Origin: Myxococcus fulvus | Lineage (GTDB): Bacteria > Myxococcota > Myxococcia > Myxococcales > Myxococcaceae | Assembly (NCBI RefSeq): GCF_900111765.1 | Contig: NZ_FOIB01000004.1 | Location: forward strand, 310,001-374,000 | Reading direction: 5' to 3' | DNA: 64,000 bases | In this document: positions 52,811 to 61,180 of the stretch, piece by piece | Position numbering within the stretch: the stretch's first letter is position 1 | Layout of the letters: each line of letters opens with the position of its first letter | The notes under the pieces: generated by a model | Database searches by the model: none | Told to the model about the DNA's origin: nothing | Seen by the model: only the letters and a program-made list of their open reading frames with translations | Translations under genes and position numbers: made by a program

Positions 52811-52826
52811 GTTGAAAGTTTTCAAC
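52811..52826. promoter_or_regulatory. Perfect 16-bp dyad in the leader of the 770-residue protein gene
   Basis: GTTGAAA-GT-TTTCAAC, 7-bp arms around two bases, 16 nt before the ATG at 52842 and just before GAGG. AT-rich in a GC-rich setting; could be an operator or a short RNA hairpin limiting translation. A nearby TTTAA-CTCGG-TTTAA direct repeat lies just upstream (about 52765-52779). Confidence 0.5.
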
Positions 52827-52841
52827 GCGAGGTCGCGCGAC

Positions 52842-55154
52842 ATGTCCCGGATTCCTTCCAACCCATCCCCGTCGTTCGTTCCCACGCCGCCCCCCGAGGC
52901 CGAGGCGGCCCGACCGACTCCTCCGGCACCGCCGCCTCCTCCTCCGCCTCCCCCGCCCACGCCGCGCTACCAGAAGCAGGGCAGCGGCTTCGAGGCAGAG
53001 GACTCGCGCAAGTCTGACATCCGCAAGTGGGCCGCGAAGAACGGCGACACGGCCGGCGCAGGCAAGCCCGGACCCTCCGGCCCCCATGCCACGACGCCGC
53101 ACGGGGGCAACTCCGTTCCGGGAGGCCCGGCCAACGGCGGCCCGGTGACAGCGGGGATGTTGATGAACGGTGGCATGGCCCTGCTCAATGGTCCGGGGCC
53201 CGGCTCGAGTCTCCTGAACGGAGGGCGAGGCAACGGCGGCATGGGGCGGCTCGACGGCCTCCCGGGCGGAGGACGCGGCCATGGCGGCACGGCGCTGCTC
53301 GGAGGCGCGGGCCATGGCGCGACCTCCCTGAGCGGCGGACGCGTGACGGCGGGGATGTTGATGAACGGCGGCATGTCCCTGCTCGGCGGAGCGAACCCCG
53401 TGCGCGGCGGAGGACAGGAGAACGGTGGACCGCCGCTGCTCGGTGGCACGGGCAACAGTGGCCTGGTCTCGCGCGGTGGCGGCCCCGAGGGCACGACGGC
53501 GACCTCGCGCGCCCAGATTGCGCCGGGCCTGACGGGCGCGGATGCGTACGCGCAGATGCAGACGCTGTCCACCTCCGCCACCGCGGCGCAGCAGGCAGTC
53601 GACGCGTCGGAGGTGCAGCTCGCCAACGACCTGGCGCTGCTCGGCCCCACGCTGACCACCACGGAGCGCGACGCGTACATCGCCGGCTACCGCGAGCAGA
53701 ACGCCGGCGTCTACGCGGCGCGCGACGCGGCCGTGGCCGACTTCGCCGCCCACCTGGAAGCCAACGGCGACGCGCTCACGAGCTACCTCGCCGAGCACCA
53801 CGAAGGCTCGCCCTACACCACGTCCGCCGCCGCCGACCCGCTGTTCCAGGGTCTGGCCCTCGTCGCCGACTCGCCCCGGGCCAGCGCCGCGGTGGACTTC
53901 CTGGCCAGCAACACCCCGCTGATGACCACCCTCGCCAGCGGCGCGGGCTTCAACCTGGAGGCCCAGGTCTACGGCCCCGCGCTCAACGCCACCATGGCGG
54001 ACGCGCTCGCGAAGGGACAGACGCCCGAGCAGGCCGTGGCCGCCAGTCGCGCGCTCATCGACGCGATGCCCCCAAGCGTCCAGGCCAGCATCCTGGGCCC
54101 CAACCCCCAGGCGACGCTGGACACGCTGTCGCGCGCCGTCACCGGCGACGTGGCCGCCCTCACCGCGCTGTCCACCCACGCGGCCACGCAGGGAAGCGCC
54201 GGCGCCATGTCGCTGGTCACCTCCGCGCTCTCGGTGGCCATGTTCACGCGGCCCGAGGTGTTCTCCGAGCCCAACGTCCTGCTCGGAATCACCGGCCCCC
54301 TGAGCAAGGTGGGCATGGGCGCCACGGCCGTCAGCGTGAGCCTGGGCACCGTGGCGTCGGTGCTCCAACGCGTCACCTCCGCCGCCGCCAGCAAGCTCCC
54401 CGGCCTCGACGGCGTGGCCCAGCACACGACGAACCTGGCGGCGGCGGCGCCCGACCTCGCGAAGCTGGTGGGCAAGGCCAACAACATCCTGGGCATGGTG
54501 ACCGCGAGCCTCAACGTGGTGGAGCTCCTCTCGCGTCAGGAGCAGAACCAGGGCACCCACATCCAGGTGGCCGTGCAGGCCGCGAGCGTCGTCACCGGCG
54601 CGCTGTCCTTCGCGGGCATCCTCTCCGGCGTCCCAGGCATGGCCGTGGCCGCCACCCTCTTCGTCCTCAACCAGATTGGCCAGGCGCGCGAGAGCTACCT
54701 GCGCGACGAGGAGGTGCGCCGCGCCGTCACCGAGCGCGCCACCGCGTTCGGCATCCCCGACGCCGCGGCCCGCGTGGAGTTCGTGTCCGCCTACCCGAGC
54801 CAGGCCCGCGACCTCGCGGCGCTCGGCCTCGACTTCCCGCGCATGAGGGACCTGGTGACGCGCGGCCTCACCGACACCGGAGGCCTGCGGGAGGTCGCCC
54901 AGGCCTTCGACCTGGAGCCCTCGGAGATCGACCGGATGCTGGAGCTCATCGCGCCCGAGGGACAGACGACGCTCGCGGACTCCGGCGTCCGGACCTTCCT
55001 CAACTACTTCGAGCAGGCCCAGGCCGCCCTCCCCAACGGCACGCCCGAGCAGCTCGCCGCGTGGATGCGGCAGAACCCGCCCCCGCCCACGCACGGCGGC
55101 GGCTACTACACCTTCGTCGTCTCCATGACGAACCTGCTCACCTCCAGCCCGTAA
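52842..55154 (+). CDS. Large protein with proline run, glycine repeats and hydrophobic helices, unknown function
   Basis: 770 residues from ATG 52842; 56 codons upstream are open but sit in the promoter region. No signal peptide. In order: a Pro run (about 15-41), a charged segment, a Gly-rich region (about 88-216) where VTAGMLMNGGM occurs twice 66 residues apart among LLNGG/LLGG-type motifs, then about 550 residues of Ala-rich helices. Three hydrophobic stretches occur late, the strongest at about residues 576-612 (VAVQAASVVTGALSFAGIL then MAVAATLFVLNQIG), like a membrane-inserting hairpin. The end is again Pro-rich. Not recognised; the plan recalls secreted or translocated effectors, which is inference. 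Confidence 0.8.
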   Translation: MSRIPSNPSPSFVPTPPPEAEAARPTPPAPPPPPPPPPPTPRYQKQGSGFEAEDSRKSDIRKWAAKNGDTAGAGKPGPSGPHATTPHGGNSVPGGPANGGPVTAGMLMNGGMALLNGPGPGSSLLNGGRGNGGMGRLDGLPGGGRGHGGTALLGGAGHGATSLSGGRVTAGMLMNGGMSLLGGANPVRGGGQENGGPPLLGGTGNSGLVSRGGGPEGTTATSRAQIAPGLTGADAYAQMQTLSTSATAAQQAVDASEVQLANDLALLGPTLTTTERDAYIAGYREQNAGVYAARDAAVADFAAHLEANGDALTSYLAEHHEGSPYTTSAAADPLFQGLALVADSPRASAAVDFLASNTPLMTTLASGAGFNLEAQVYGPALNATMADALAKGQTPEQAVAASRALIDAMPPSVQASILGPNPQATLDTLSRAVTGDVAALTALSTHAATQGSAGAMSLVTSALSVAMFTRPEVFSEPNVLLGITGPLSKVGMGATAVSVSLGTVASVLQRVTSAAASKLPGLDGVAQHTTNLAAAAPDLAKLVGKANNILGMVTASLNVVELLSRQEQNQGTHIQVAVQAASVVTGALSFAGILSGVPGMAVAATLFVLNQIGQARESYLRDEEVRRAVTERATAFGIPDAAARVEFVSAYPSQARDLAALGLDFPRMRDLVTRGLTDTGGLREVAQAFDLEPSEIDRMLELIAPEGQTTLADSGVRTFLNYFEQAQAALPNGTPEQLAAWMRQNPPPPTHGGGYYTFVVSMTNLLTSSP

Positions 55155-55195
55155 CAGCGCTGCCTTCGCACACCACCTCGATTTGTCCTGGCCGG

Positions 55196-55217
55196 CGGAC
55201 ACCCGCTATCGTGTCCG
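55196..55217 (+). terminator. Terminator-like hairpin after the 770-residue protein gene
   Basis: Perfect 7-bp stem CGGACAC with GTGTCCG and an 8-nt loop, 42 nt downstream of the stop. Confidence 0.45.
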
Positions 55218-55272
55218 TCGGCCTCGTCGTTCCTTCCGACGCCGGACGTGAGCCGCACCCCGTCCCGCCTCC

Positions 55273-55297
55273 ACTTCATTCGCTCGACGAATGAAGT
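55273..55297. promoter_or_regulatory. Perfect 10-bp dyad upstream of the glucan operon
   Basis: ACTTCATTCG and CGAATGAAGT separated by CTCGA. It is the best operator candidate for the ROK repressor encoded at 56483, although it lies about 380 nt before the first gene. Confidence 0.4.
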
Positions 55298-55677
55298 TTC
55301 CCACCCGGCCTGGCGCAGCCCTCCGCGTGCCTCCTTTCGCGACGCTACACCCGCGCGGACAATGACTCTCAACCGGGCCGCCGCCGCGTCGCGTCAGGCA
55401 TTGCGCCCGGCGCGCCGCAAACGCAGACGCGCCCAAACTTGCAATCGGCCAGACGTCGCTGGTACTTTCTTCGTCACTCGAACGAATGCGGCACCGGTTC
55501 GTCACGGAGTGACGGTGAGCCCCGGGGGTGTGGGCGATGGGCACGGCGTGATTCACCGCACTCTCCTCTGAAGCAGAGCGCTTTTCATGACGCATCGCAC
55601 CACGCGAGCGCTGCTCGTGTGCGCCGACTGGTTTCTTCGCAGCAAGAACGAAGTTTTCCAGCAGGGAGGGGAAGCCC

Positions 55678-56439
55678 ATGCAGCACAAGCGTTTCGCCTG
55701 GACGTGTGCCGCGGCGGGGATGCTCGCCGCCATGAGTCTGCTCGGCGCGTGTGACCCGGAGGACGACGACAAGACGCCGGACCCGCAGGCCGACGCGGGG
55801 ACGAAGCCCGACTCGGGCACGCCGCAGGACTCGGGCACACCGGACGCCGGTGCGCCGGACTCAGGGACACCGGACTCGGGGACTCCCGACTCGGGCACGC
55901 CGGACGCGGGCGAGCCGCCTCCCGACGCGGGCACGCCGGACGCGGGCCCCACGGTGACGCTGCCCCTGGCGGTGGACAGCCACTGGGCGGCGAGCGGCTA
56001 CATGGGCGACGGCGAGCAGGGCACCATCACCTATGCGTCCGAGTGCGCCACGCCTCGGCCCGGCACGGGCAAGGGCACCTGCCACAAGTTCACCTATACG
56101 GTGGGCGGCAACAACTGGGGCGGCGTCTGGTGGCAGTACCCGGAGAGCAACTGGGGCGACCTGCCCGGCTTCGAAATCCCGGACGGCGCCTCCGTCCTCT
56201 CCTTCTACGCGTGGGGTGCCGCGGGCGGCGAGGTCGTCAAGTTCCTGGCCGGCCTGAGCACCAAGGCGGACGGATTCACGCTGGATACCGGCGACGTAAC
56301 GCTCACGACGACGCCAACTGAGTACACAATCGACGTCAGCCGCGTCCGATACCGGAAGGTGGTGGGTGGTTTTGGCTGGGTCGCGGGAGGCAAGCCCTCT
56401 CCGGTCGTCTTCTTCATCGACGACATCCAGTGGCGTTGA
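55678..56439 (+). CDS. Lipoprotein with Asp-Ser-Gly-Thr-Pro repeats and a carbohydrate-binding-like domain
   Basis: 253 residues, GGGAGGGG upstream; lipobox SLLGAC (Cys25). Residues about 38-90 are a DSGTP/DAGTP repeat stalk; about 92-253 form a beta-sandwich with many aromatics (GTCHKFTYTVGGNNWGGVWW, QYPESNWGDLPGFEIPDGA, VLSFYAWGAAGGEVVKF, FFIDDIQW), as in carbohydrate-binding domains attached to glucanases. First gene of a set that continues, at spacings of 43 nt or less, with the ROK repressor, GH16 enzyme and importer. It probably holds glucan at the cell surface for the enzyme. Confidence 0.82.
   Translation: MQHKRFAWTCAAAGMLAAMSLLGACDPEDDDKTPDPQADAGTKPDSGTPQDSGTPDAGAPDSGTPDSGTPDSGTPDAGEPPPDAGTPDAGPTVTLPLAVDSHWAASGYMGDGEQGTITYASECATPRPGTGKGTCHKFTYTVGGNNWGGVWWQYPESNWGDLPGFEIPDGASVLSFYAWGAAGGEVVKFLAGLSTKADGFTLDTGDVTLTTTPTEYTIDVSRVRYRKVVGGFGWVAGGKPSPVVFFIDDIQWR
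55792..55947 (+). repeat. Tandem codon repeats encoding a DSGTP/DAGTP stalk
   Basis: Degenerate 15-nt units (gactcgggcacgccg and variants) repeated about nine times in frame within the lipoprotein gene. Length changes here would lengthen or shorten the surface stalk without breaking the reading frame. Confidence 0.85.
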
Positions 56440-56482
56440 CCCCCACCACCCTCCACGCGGTGGAACGGAGCGTAAGGGGACG

Positions 56483-57709
56483 ATGAAAGTGGGAACGGCG
56501 GCACGGACGGTCGACGCGGCGGGCATGCGGGCCCAGAACAGCAGCCTGCTGCTGAACATGATCTGGCGCGAGCGCCAGATTTCCCGGGCGGAGATTGCCC
56601 GGAGGACGGAGCTCAGCCCGTCCACCGTGTCGGCCATCGTCGCGGACCTGGAGCACTCCGGGCTGGTGCGCAGCATCGGCGCCGGCGTGTCCCGGGGTGG
56701 CCGCCGGCCCACGCTCATCGGCTTCCGGGATGATGCCTTCAGCATCCTCGGCGTGGAGATGGGCGCCACCCACGTCACCGTCGTGCTCACGGACCTGCGA
56801 GGCCGCGTGCGCACGCACCGCAACAGCGCGCAGCAGGTGCGCAACGACCCCGAAGGCACGCTCAAGTCCATCCGGGCGCTGGTGCAGGAGTGCCTGGACG
56901 CCGAGCGCGTGCCCCGGAAGTCCGTGGTGGGTCTGGGCGTGGCCGCGCCCAGCCCGGTGCACCCGTCCGCGCCGGGGAAGCTCTCGCCGCTCATCCTGCC
57001 GGCCTGGCGCGGCTACGACGTGCGCGAGGCGCTGGGCGGCACGTTCGATTTGCCGGTGCTGGTGGACAACGACGCGAACCTGGGCGCGCTGGCGGAGTGC
57101 TACTGGGGCGCGGGCATCAACGGGGAGGATTTGACGTACATCAAGCTGGCCACGGGCATCGGCTCGGGCCACATCATCCACGGCGACGTGTACCGCGGCG
57201 CCGGAGGAACGGCCGGAGAGATTGGCCACATCGCCGTGGACTCCGCGGGGCCACCGTGCCTGTGCGGACTGCGCGGCTGCCTGGTCACCCTCATCGGGTC
57301 CGGCGCGTTGGTGGAGCGCGCGCGGGAGCTGATGGGCACCAAGGGCCGCAAGGCGCCGACCATCCGCGAAATTGTCGAGGGCGCGCGCGCCGGAGACGCG
57401 GCGGCGCGGCAGATCATCGACGGGCTGGGCCAGTACCTGGGCATCGCCGTGGCGGGCCTGCTCAACCTGCTCAACCCCGCCATCGTCGTGCTCGGCGGGG
57501 AAATCTCCTCCGTGGGGGACCTGCTGCTGGACCCCTTGCGGGCGTCGGTGCGCAAGCGCGCGCTGTCCACGTCCATGGCGGAGACGCGCATCGTCACCTC
57601 CGCGCTGGGCGACAGGTCCATCGCGGTGGGCGCGGCGACACTCGTGCTCCAGGCGGCCCTTCGGGACCGCACGTTATTCCCACTCCAACACGTCGGAAGA
57701 ATCGCATGA
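56483..57709 (+). CDS. ROK-family transcriptional repressor
   Basis: 408 residues from ATG 56483 (AAGGGGA upstream). N-terminal helix-turn-helix (about 30-62, ISRAEIARRTELSPSTVSAI) joined to a ROK sugar-binding domain: GVEMGATHVTVVLTDLRG, VDNDANLGALAECYWGA, and the zinc block GHIAVDSAGPPCLCGLRGCL. The Glu usual after GCL is Val. XylR/NagC-type proteins release DNA when they bind their sugar. Its stop overlaps the GH16 start by ATGA, so it is inside the operon it presumably controls. Confidence 0.93.
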   Translation: MKVGTAARTVDAAGMRAQNSSLLLNMIWRERQISRAEIARRTELSPSTVSAIVADLEHSGLVRSIGAGVSRGGRRPTLIGFRDDAFSILGVEMGATHVTVVLTDLRGRVRTHRNSAQQVRNDPEGTLKSIRALVQECLDAERVPRKSVVGLGVAAPSPVHPSAPGKLSPLILPAWRGYDVREALGGTFDLPVLVDNDANLGALAECYWGAGINGEDLTYIKLATGIGSGHIIHGDVYRGAGGTAGEIGHIAVDSAGPPCLCGLRGCLVTLIGSGALVERARELMGTKGRKAPTIREIVEGARAGDAAARQIIDGLGQYLGIAVAGLLNLLNPAIVVLGGEISSVGDLLLDPLRASVRKRALSTSMAETRIVTSALGDRSIAVGAATLVLQAALRDRTLFPLQHVGRIA

Positions 57710-58551
57710 CCTCCAGCCGACTCCTCGCGTGGTGCCTGCTCCTGGGGAGCGTGGCCTGTGACCCGGCCCGCTCCAAGAGCATCGAGCCTCCTCCCACCAC
57801 CGAGCAGCCCTCACATCAGCAGTGGCGGCTGGTCTGGCAGGACGAGTTCGAGGGTGCCCCGGGCACCCCGCCCTCCCCGGAGCGGTGGAATGCGGACGTC
57901 GGCGGAGACGGCTGGGGCAACGCTCAGTACGAGCACAACACCGCGCGCACGGAGAACGCGTCACTGGATGGCGAGGGGCACCTGGTCATCACCGCGCGCA
58001 AGGAGCGCTACCAGGGCAACGACTACACCTCCGCGCGCCTGAACACGCGCGGCAAGTTCGAGCGCGCATACGGCCGCTTCGAGGCGCGCCTCCAGCTCCC
58101 CACCGGCAAGGGCATCTGGCCGGCGTTCTGGATGCTGGGCGCCAACTTCGCGCAGGTCGGTTGGCCCGAGTGCGGCGAAATCGACATCATGGAGCACCGG
58201 GGCCAGCTCCCCGCCATCGTGCGGGGCTCGCTGCACGGGCCGGGCTACTCGGGCGGGGAGAACGTCGGCGGCGAGCACGTGGTCAGCGGGGGCAAGCTGT
58301 ACGAGGGCTTCCACCTGTACGCGGTGGAGTGGGACCCCGACCGCATCCGCTGGTTCGTCGACGACGTCATGTTCCTCGAGGTGACACCCAAGGACCTGCC
58401 GGCCAACCGGCGCTGGGTGTTCGACCATCCCCACTTCCTCATCCTGAATATCGCGGTGGGCGGCAACTACGTGGGGCCCATCGACGGGACCACCCAGTTC
58501 CCCCAGACGATGCGCGTGGACTACGTGCGCGTCTACGCGAGGGCGGAATGA
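57706..58551 (+). CDS. GH16 endo-beta-glucanase (laminarinase-like) lipoprotein
   Basis: 281 residues; ATG 57706 overlaps the ROK stop. Lipobox LLGSVAC (Cys18), short linker, then a GH16 domain from about residue 40: WRLVWQDEFEG, TSARLNTRGKFERAYGRFEA, WPAFWMLG and the catalytic EIDIMEH (nucleophile Glu158, Asp160, acid/base Glu163), with FHLYAVEWDPDRIRWFVDD. This is the beta-1,3- or mixed-linkage glucanase branch. Being lipid-anchored it acts at the cell envelope. The stop overlaps the next start (ATGA). Confidence 0.95.
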   Translation: MTSSRLLAWCLLLGSVACDPARSKSIEPPPTTEQPSHQQWRLVWQDEFEGAPGTPPSPERWNADVGGDGWGNAQYEHNTARTENASLDGEGHLVITARKERYQGNDYTSARLNTRGKFERAYGRFEARLQLPTGKGIWPAFWMLGANFAQVGWPECGEIDIMEHRGQLPAIVRGSLHGPGYSGGENVGGEHVVSGGKLYEGFHLYAVEWDPDRIRWFVDDVMFLEVTPKDLPANRRWVFDHPHFLILNIAVGGNYVGPIDGTTQFPQTMRVDYVRVYARAE

Positions 58552-60197
58552 GGCCCGCGGCCTCACTGCTCCCTCTCCTCCTGCTGACGTTGGCCGCGTG
58601 CTCGAACGAGCCCAGGCCCCGTCCGCCCGGGACGCTGTTCGTCTCCGTGGAGCAGCAGAGCGCGTGGGTGCGCAACTTCAACCCGCTGTTCCCGGGCGCG
58701 GGCTCGCGCTGGCCCACGCGCGCGGGCATCTACGAGTGCCTGGAGCTCTACACGCCGTCCACCGGCGGCTTCACGCCGTGGCTCGCCACCGGGCACGCGT
58801 GGTCCGAGGACCGCCGCACGCTGCGCTTCACGCTGCGCGAGGGCGTGCGCTGGTCGGACGGCAGGGCCTTCAGCGCGGACGACGTGGCGTACACGTTCCA
58901 GTTGTTGCGCAAGCACGCGGCGCTGGATGCGGGCGGCGTGTGGCGCTTCCTGTCGGACGTGCGCGCCGAGGGGCCGCACACGGTGGCGTTCCAGTTCTCG
59001 CGCCTGTTCATCCCGGGATTCGGAGACCTGGCCGCGCAGCCCATCGTCCCCCGGCACATCTGGGAGCTGGTGGCGGACCCGGTGACGTTCACCAACCCGA
59101 GCCCGGTGGCCACCGGTCCCTTCACGCAGGTGAGCCTGTTCCGCAACCAGGTGTACGAGCTGGGCCGCAATCCGTACTACTGGCAGCCGGGCAAGCCCGC
59201 GGTGCGCGCGCTGCGCTTCCTGGCGTTCCCCACCAATGACCAGGCGAACCTGGCGCTGGTGGAGGGCGAGGTGGACTGGGCGGGCAACTTCGTCCCCGCG
59301 GTGGACCGCACCTTCGTGTCCAAGGACCCGAAGCACCACGCGCGCTGGTTCCCGCTCTACGGCAGCACCGTCTTCCTCTATCCGAACACCAGGCGGCCAC
59401 CGCTGGACGACGTGCGCGTGCGCAAGGCGCTGAGCATGGCGTTGGATCGCGAGCGGCTGGTCGAAATCGCGATGTATGGCTACACGCGGCCGGCGGACGC
59501 CACGGGTCTCAATGATGCCTACGCGGGCTGGCGGGACGCGGACGTCGCGGACGATGCGTGGGTGCGTCACGACGCGAAGGAGGCCGCGCGACTGTTGGAT
59601 GAGGCGGGCCTCATCGCGGGCGAGGACGGGCTGCGGCGCGGCAAGGACGGCCTGCCGCTGACGCTGGACATCGAGGTGGTGGGCGGCTGGTCCGACTGGG
59701 TGCGCGCGGGACAGGTGGTCGCGCGCGACTTGCGCAAGCTGGGGCTGCAGGCGCAGCTGCGCACGTACGAGTTCGGCGCGTGGCAGGCGCGGCTGCAGAA
59801 GGGCGAGTTCCAGCTGGCCATCTCGTGGTCGCTGGATGGGCCCACGCCGTACACGTTCTACAAGTGGATGCTGTCGTCGGCGACGGTGCGCCCGGTGGGC
59901 GAGGTGGCCGCGGCGAACTGGCAGCGCTACGGAGATGTGCAGACGGACGCGCTGTTGGAGCGCTTCGAGGGCACCGACTCGCGCGAGGAGCAGCAGGCGC
60001 TGATGGCGCAGGTGCAGCGGCGCTTCTCGGAGACGGCGCCCGCGATTCCCCTGTTCCCGAACCCGTCCTGGGGTGAGTCCAACTCCAAGCGCTTCACGGG
60101 CTTTCCCACCGAGGCGAACCCGTACGCGCGGCTGTCACCCCACGCCGAGCCCGACAGCCTGCTGGTGCTGACGACCCTCAAGCCGAGGGAGCCCTGA
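58548..60197 (+). CDS. Opp/Dpp-type solute-binding lipoprotein
   Basis: 549 residues; ATG overlaps the GH16 stop. Lipobox LLTLAAC (Cys18). Extracytoplasmic family 5 binding protein: LRFTLREGVRWSDGRAFSAD, DDVAYTFQLL, ATGPFTQVSLFRNQVYELGRN, LDDVRVRKALSMALDRERLV and a C-terminal lobe. The family binds peptides, but members beside glycosidases bind beta-gluco-oligosaccharides, which fits this operon. Confidence 0.93.
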   Translation: MRPAASLLPLLLLTLAACSNEPRPRPPGTLFVSVEQQSAWVRNFNPLFPGAGSRWPTRAGIYECLELYTPSTGGFTPWLATGHAWSEDRRTLRFTLREGVRWSDGRAFSADDVAYTFQLLRKHAALDAGGVWRFLSDVRAEGPHTVAFQFSRLFIPGFGDLAAQPIVPRHIWELVADPVTFTNPSPVATGPFTQVSLFRNQVYELGRNPYYWQPGKPAVRALRFLAFPTNDQANLALVEGEVDWAGNFVPAVDRTFVSKDPKHHARWFPLYGSTVFLYPNTRRPPLDDVRVRKALSMALDRERLVEIAMYGYTRPADATGLNDAYAGWRDADVADDAWVRHDAKEAARLLDEAGLIAGEDGLRRGKDGLPLTLDIEVVGGWSDWVRAGQVVARDLRKLGLQAQLRTYEFGAWQARLQKGEFQLAISWSLDGPTPYTFYKWMLSSATVRPVGEVAAANWQRYGDVQTDALLERFEGTDSREEQQALMAQVQRRFSETAPAIPLFPNPSWGESNSKRFTGFPTEANPYARLSPHAEPDSLLVLTTLKPREP

Positions 60198-60199
60198 CC

Positions 60200-61180
60200 A
60201 TGTCCTACGTGCTTCGCAGGCTCGGCTTCTATCTGCTCGCGGCGTGGGCCTCGCTGACGATGAACTTCGTCATCCCGAGGCTCGCGCCCGGAGACCCGGC
60301 CACGGCGATGTTCGCGCGCTTCGAGGGGCGCATCTCGCCCGAGGCGCTGGTGGCGCTGAAGACGGCCTTCGGCTTCACGGACGCGCCGTGGCACGTGCAG
60401 TACGTCACGTACCTGAGGCACCTGCTCTCGGGCGACCTGGGCCTGTCCTACGCGTACTACCCGTCGCGCGTGTCGGAGGTCATCGGCACGGGGCTGTTGT
60501 GGACGGTGGGGCTGGCCGGGTGCGCGGTGGTCATCAGCTTCGCGGTGGGGACGATGCTGGGGGTGCTGGCGGCGTGGAACCGGGGCGGGTGGATGGACTC
60601 CGCGCTGGCGCCGGCGCTCGCGTTCCTGGGGGCCTTCCCCTACTTCTGGTTGGCCATGCTGGCGCTGTACCTCTTCGGCTTCGGGCTGGGGTGGTTCCCG
60701 CTGCGGCACGCGTACTCGCACGACGTGGAGCCGGGGCTGACGTTCTCGTTCATCGCGGACGTGGGACGGCACGCGGTGCTGCCGGCGACGTCCATCGTGG
60801 TGGCCACGCTGGGCGGGTGGATGCTGAGCATGCGCAACACCATGGTGGCGGTGCTGGGCACGGACACGCTGCGGCTGGCGCACGCGAAGGGACTGCCGCC
60901 CCGACAGGTGATGCTGCGGTACGCGGCGCGCAACGCGCTGTTGCCCAACGTGACGGGCTTCGGGATGGCGCTGGGGTTCGTGCTCAGCGGCTCGCTGCTG
61001 ACGGAGATTGTCTTCTCGTATCCGGGGACGGGCTACCTGCTCATCCTCGCGGTGCGCAACCAGGACTACCCGCTGATGCAGGGGCTCTTCCTGGTCATCA
61101 CGCTGGCGGTGCTCGCCGCGAACTTCGCGGTGGACCTGCTCTGCCTCTGGCTGGACCCGAGGACCCGCGCCCATGCGTGA
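60200..61180 (+). CDS. ABC importer permease, DppB-like
   Basis: 326 residues, starting 2 nt after the binding-protein stop. Six-helix permease of the Opp/Dpp family with N-terminal MSYVLRRLGFYLLAAWASLT, PGDPATAMF, and the cytoplasmic EAA loop ending AHAKGLPPRQVMLRYAARNA. Pairs with the permease half of the next, fused, protein. Overlaps the next gene by 8 nt. Confidence 0.94.
   Translation: MSYVLRRLGFYLLAAWASLTMNFVIPRLAPGDPATAMFARFEGRISPEALVALKTAFGFTDAPWHVQYVTYLRHLLSGDLGLSYAYYPSRVSEVIGTGLLWTVGLAGCAVVISFAVGTMLGVLAAWNRGGWMDSALAPALAFLGAFPYFWLAMLALYLFGFGLGWFPLRHAYSHDVEPGLTFSFIADVGRHAVLPATSIVVATLGGWMLSMRNTMVAVLGTDTLRLAHAKGLPPRQVMLRYAARNALLPNVTGFGMALGFVLSGSLLTEIVFSYPGTGYLLILAVRNQDYPLMQGLFLVITLAVLAANFAVDLLCLWLDPRTRAHA

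Larger units (their letters stand above)
55155..55677. other. Intergenic region rich in dyads, no gene
   Basis: 523 bp. Contains a hairpin CGGACAC-N8-GTGTCCG (55196-55217), 42 nt after the preceding stop and probably its terminator, and a perfect 10-bp dyad ACTTCATTCG-CTCGA-CGAATGAAGT (55273-55297). Short open frames exist but show neither codon bias nor ribosome sites. It includes the promoter of the glucan operon. Confidence 0.5.

Noticed and set aside
52779..55202. Minus-strand open frame of 807 codons opposite the 770-residue protein
   Set aside because: I considered whether the minus frame is the true gene because the plus product is unknown. The plus frame has the Ala/Leu helical pattern, normal codon bias and a ribosome site; the minus translation is Arg/Gly/His-rich noise.
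55248..55735. Short open frames upstream of the glucan-operon lipoprotein
   Set aside because: Poor codon bias, no ribosome sites and they overlap the dyads; treated as non-coding.
55792..55947. Possible CRISPR-like or satellite array
   Set aside because: The units are degenerate 15-mers that encode a DSGTP stalk in frame; no spacers and no cas genes.
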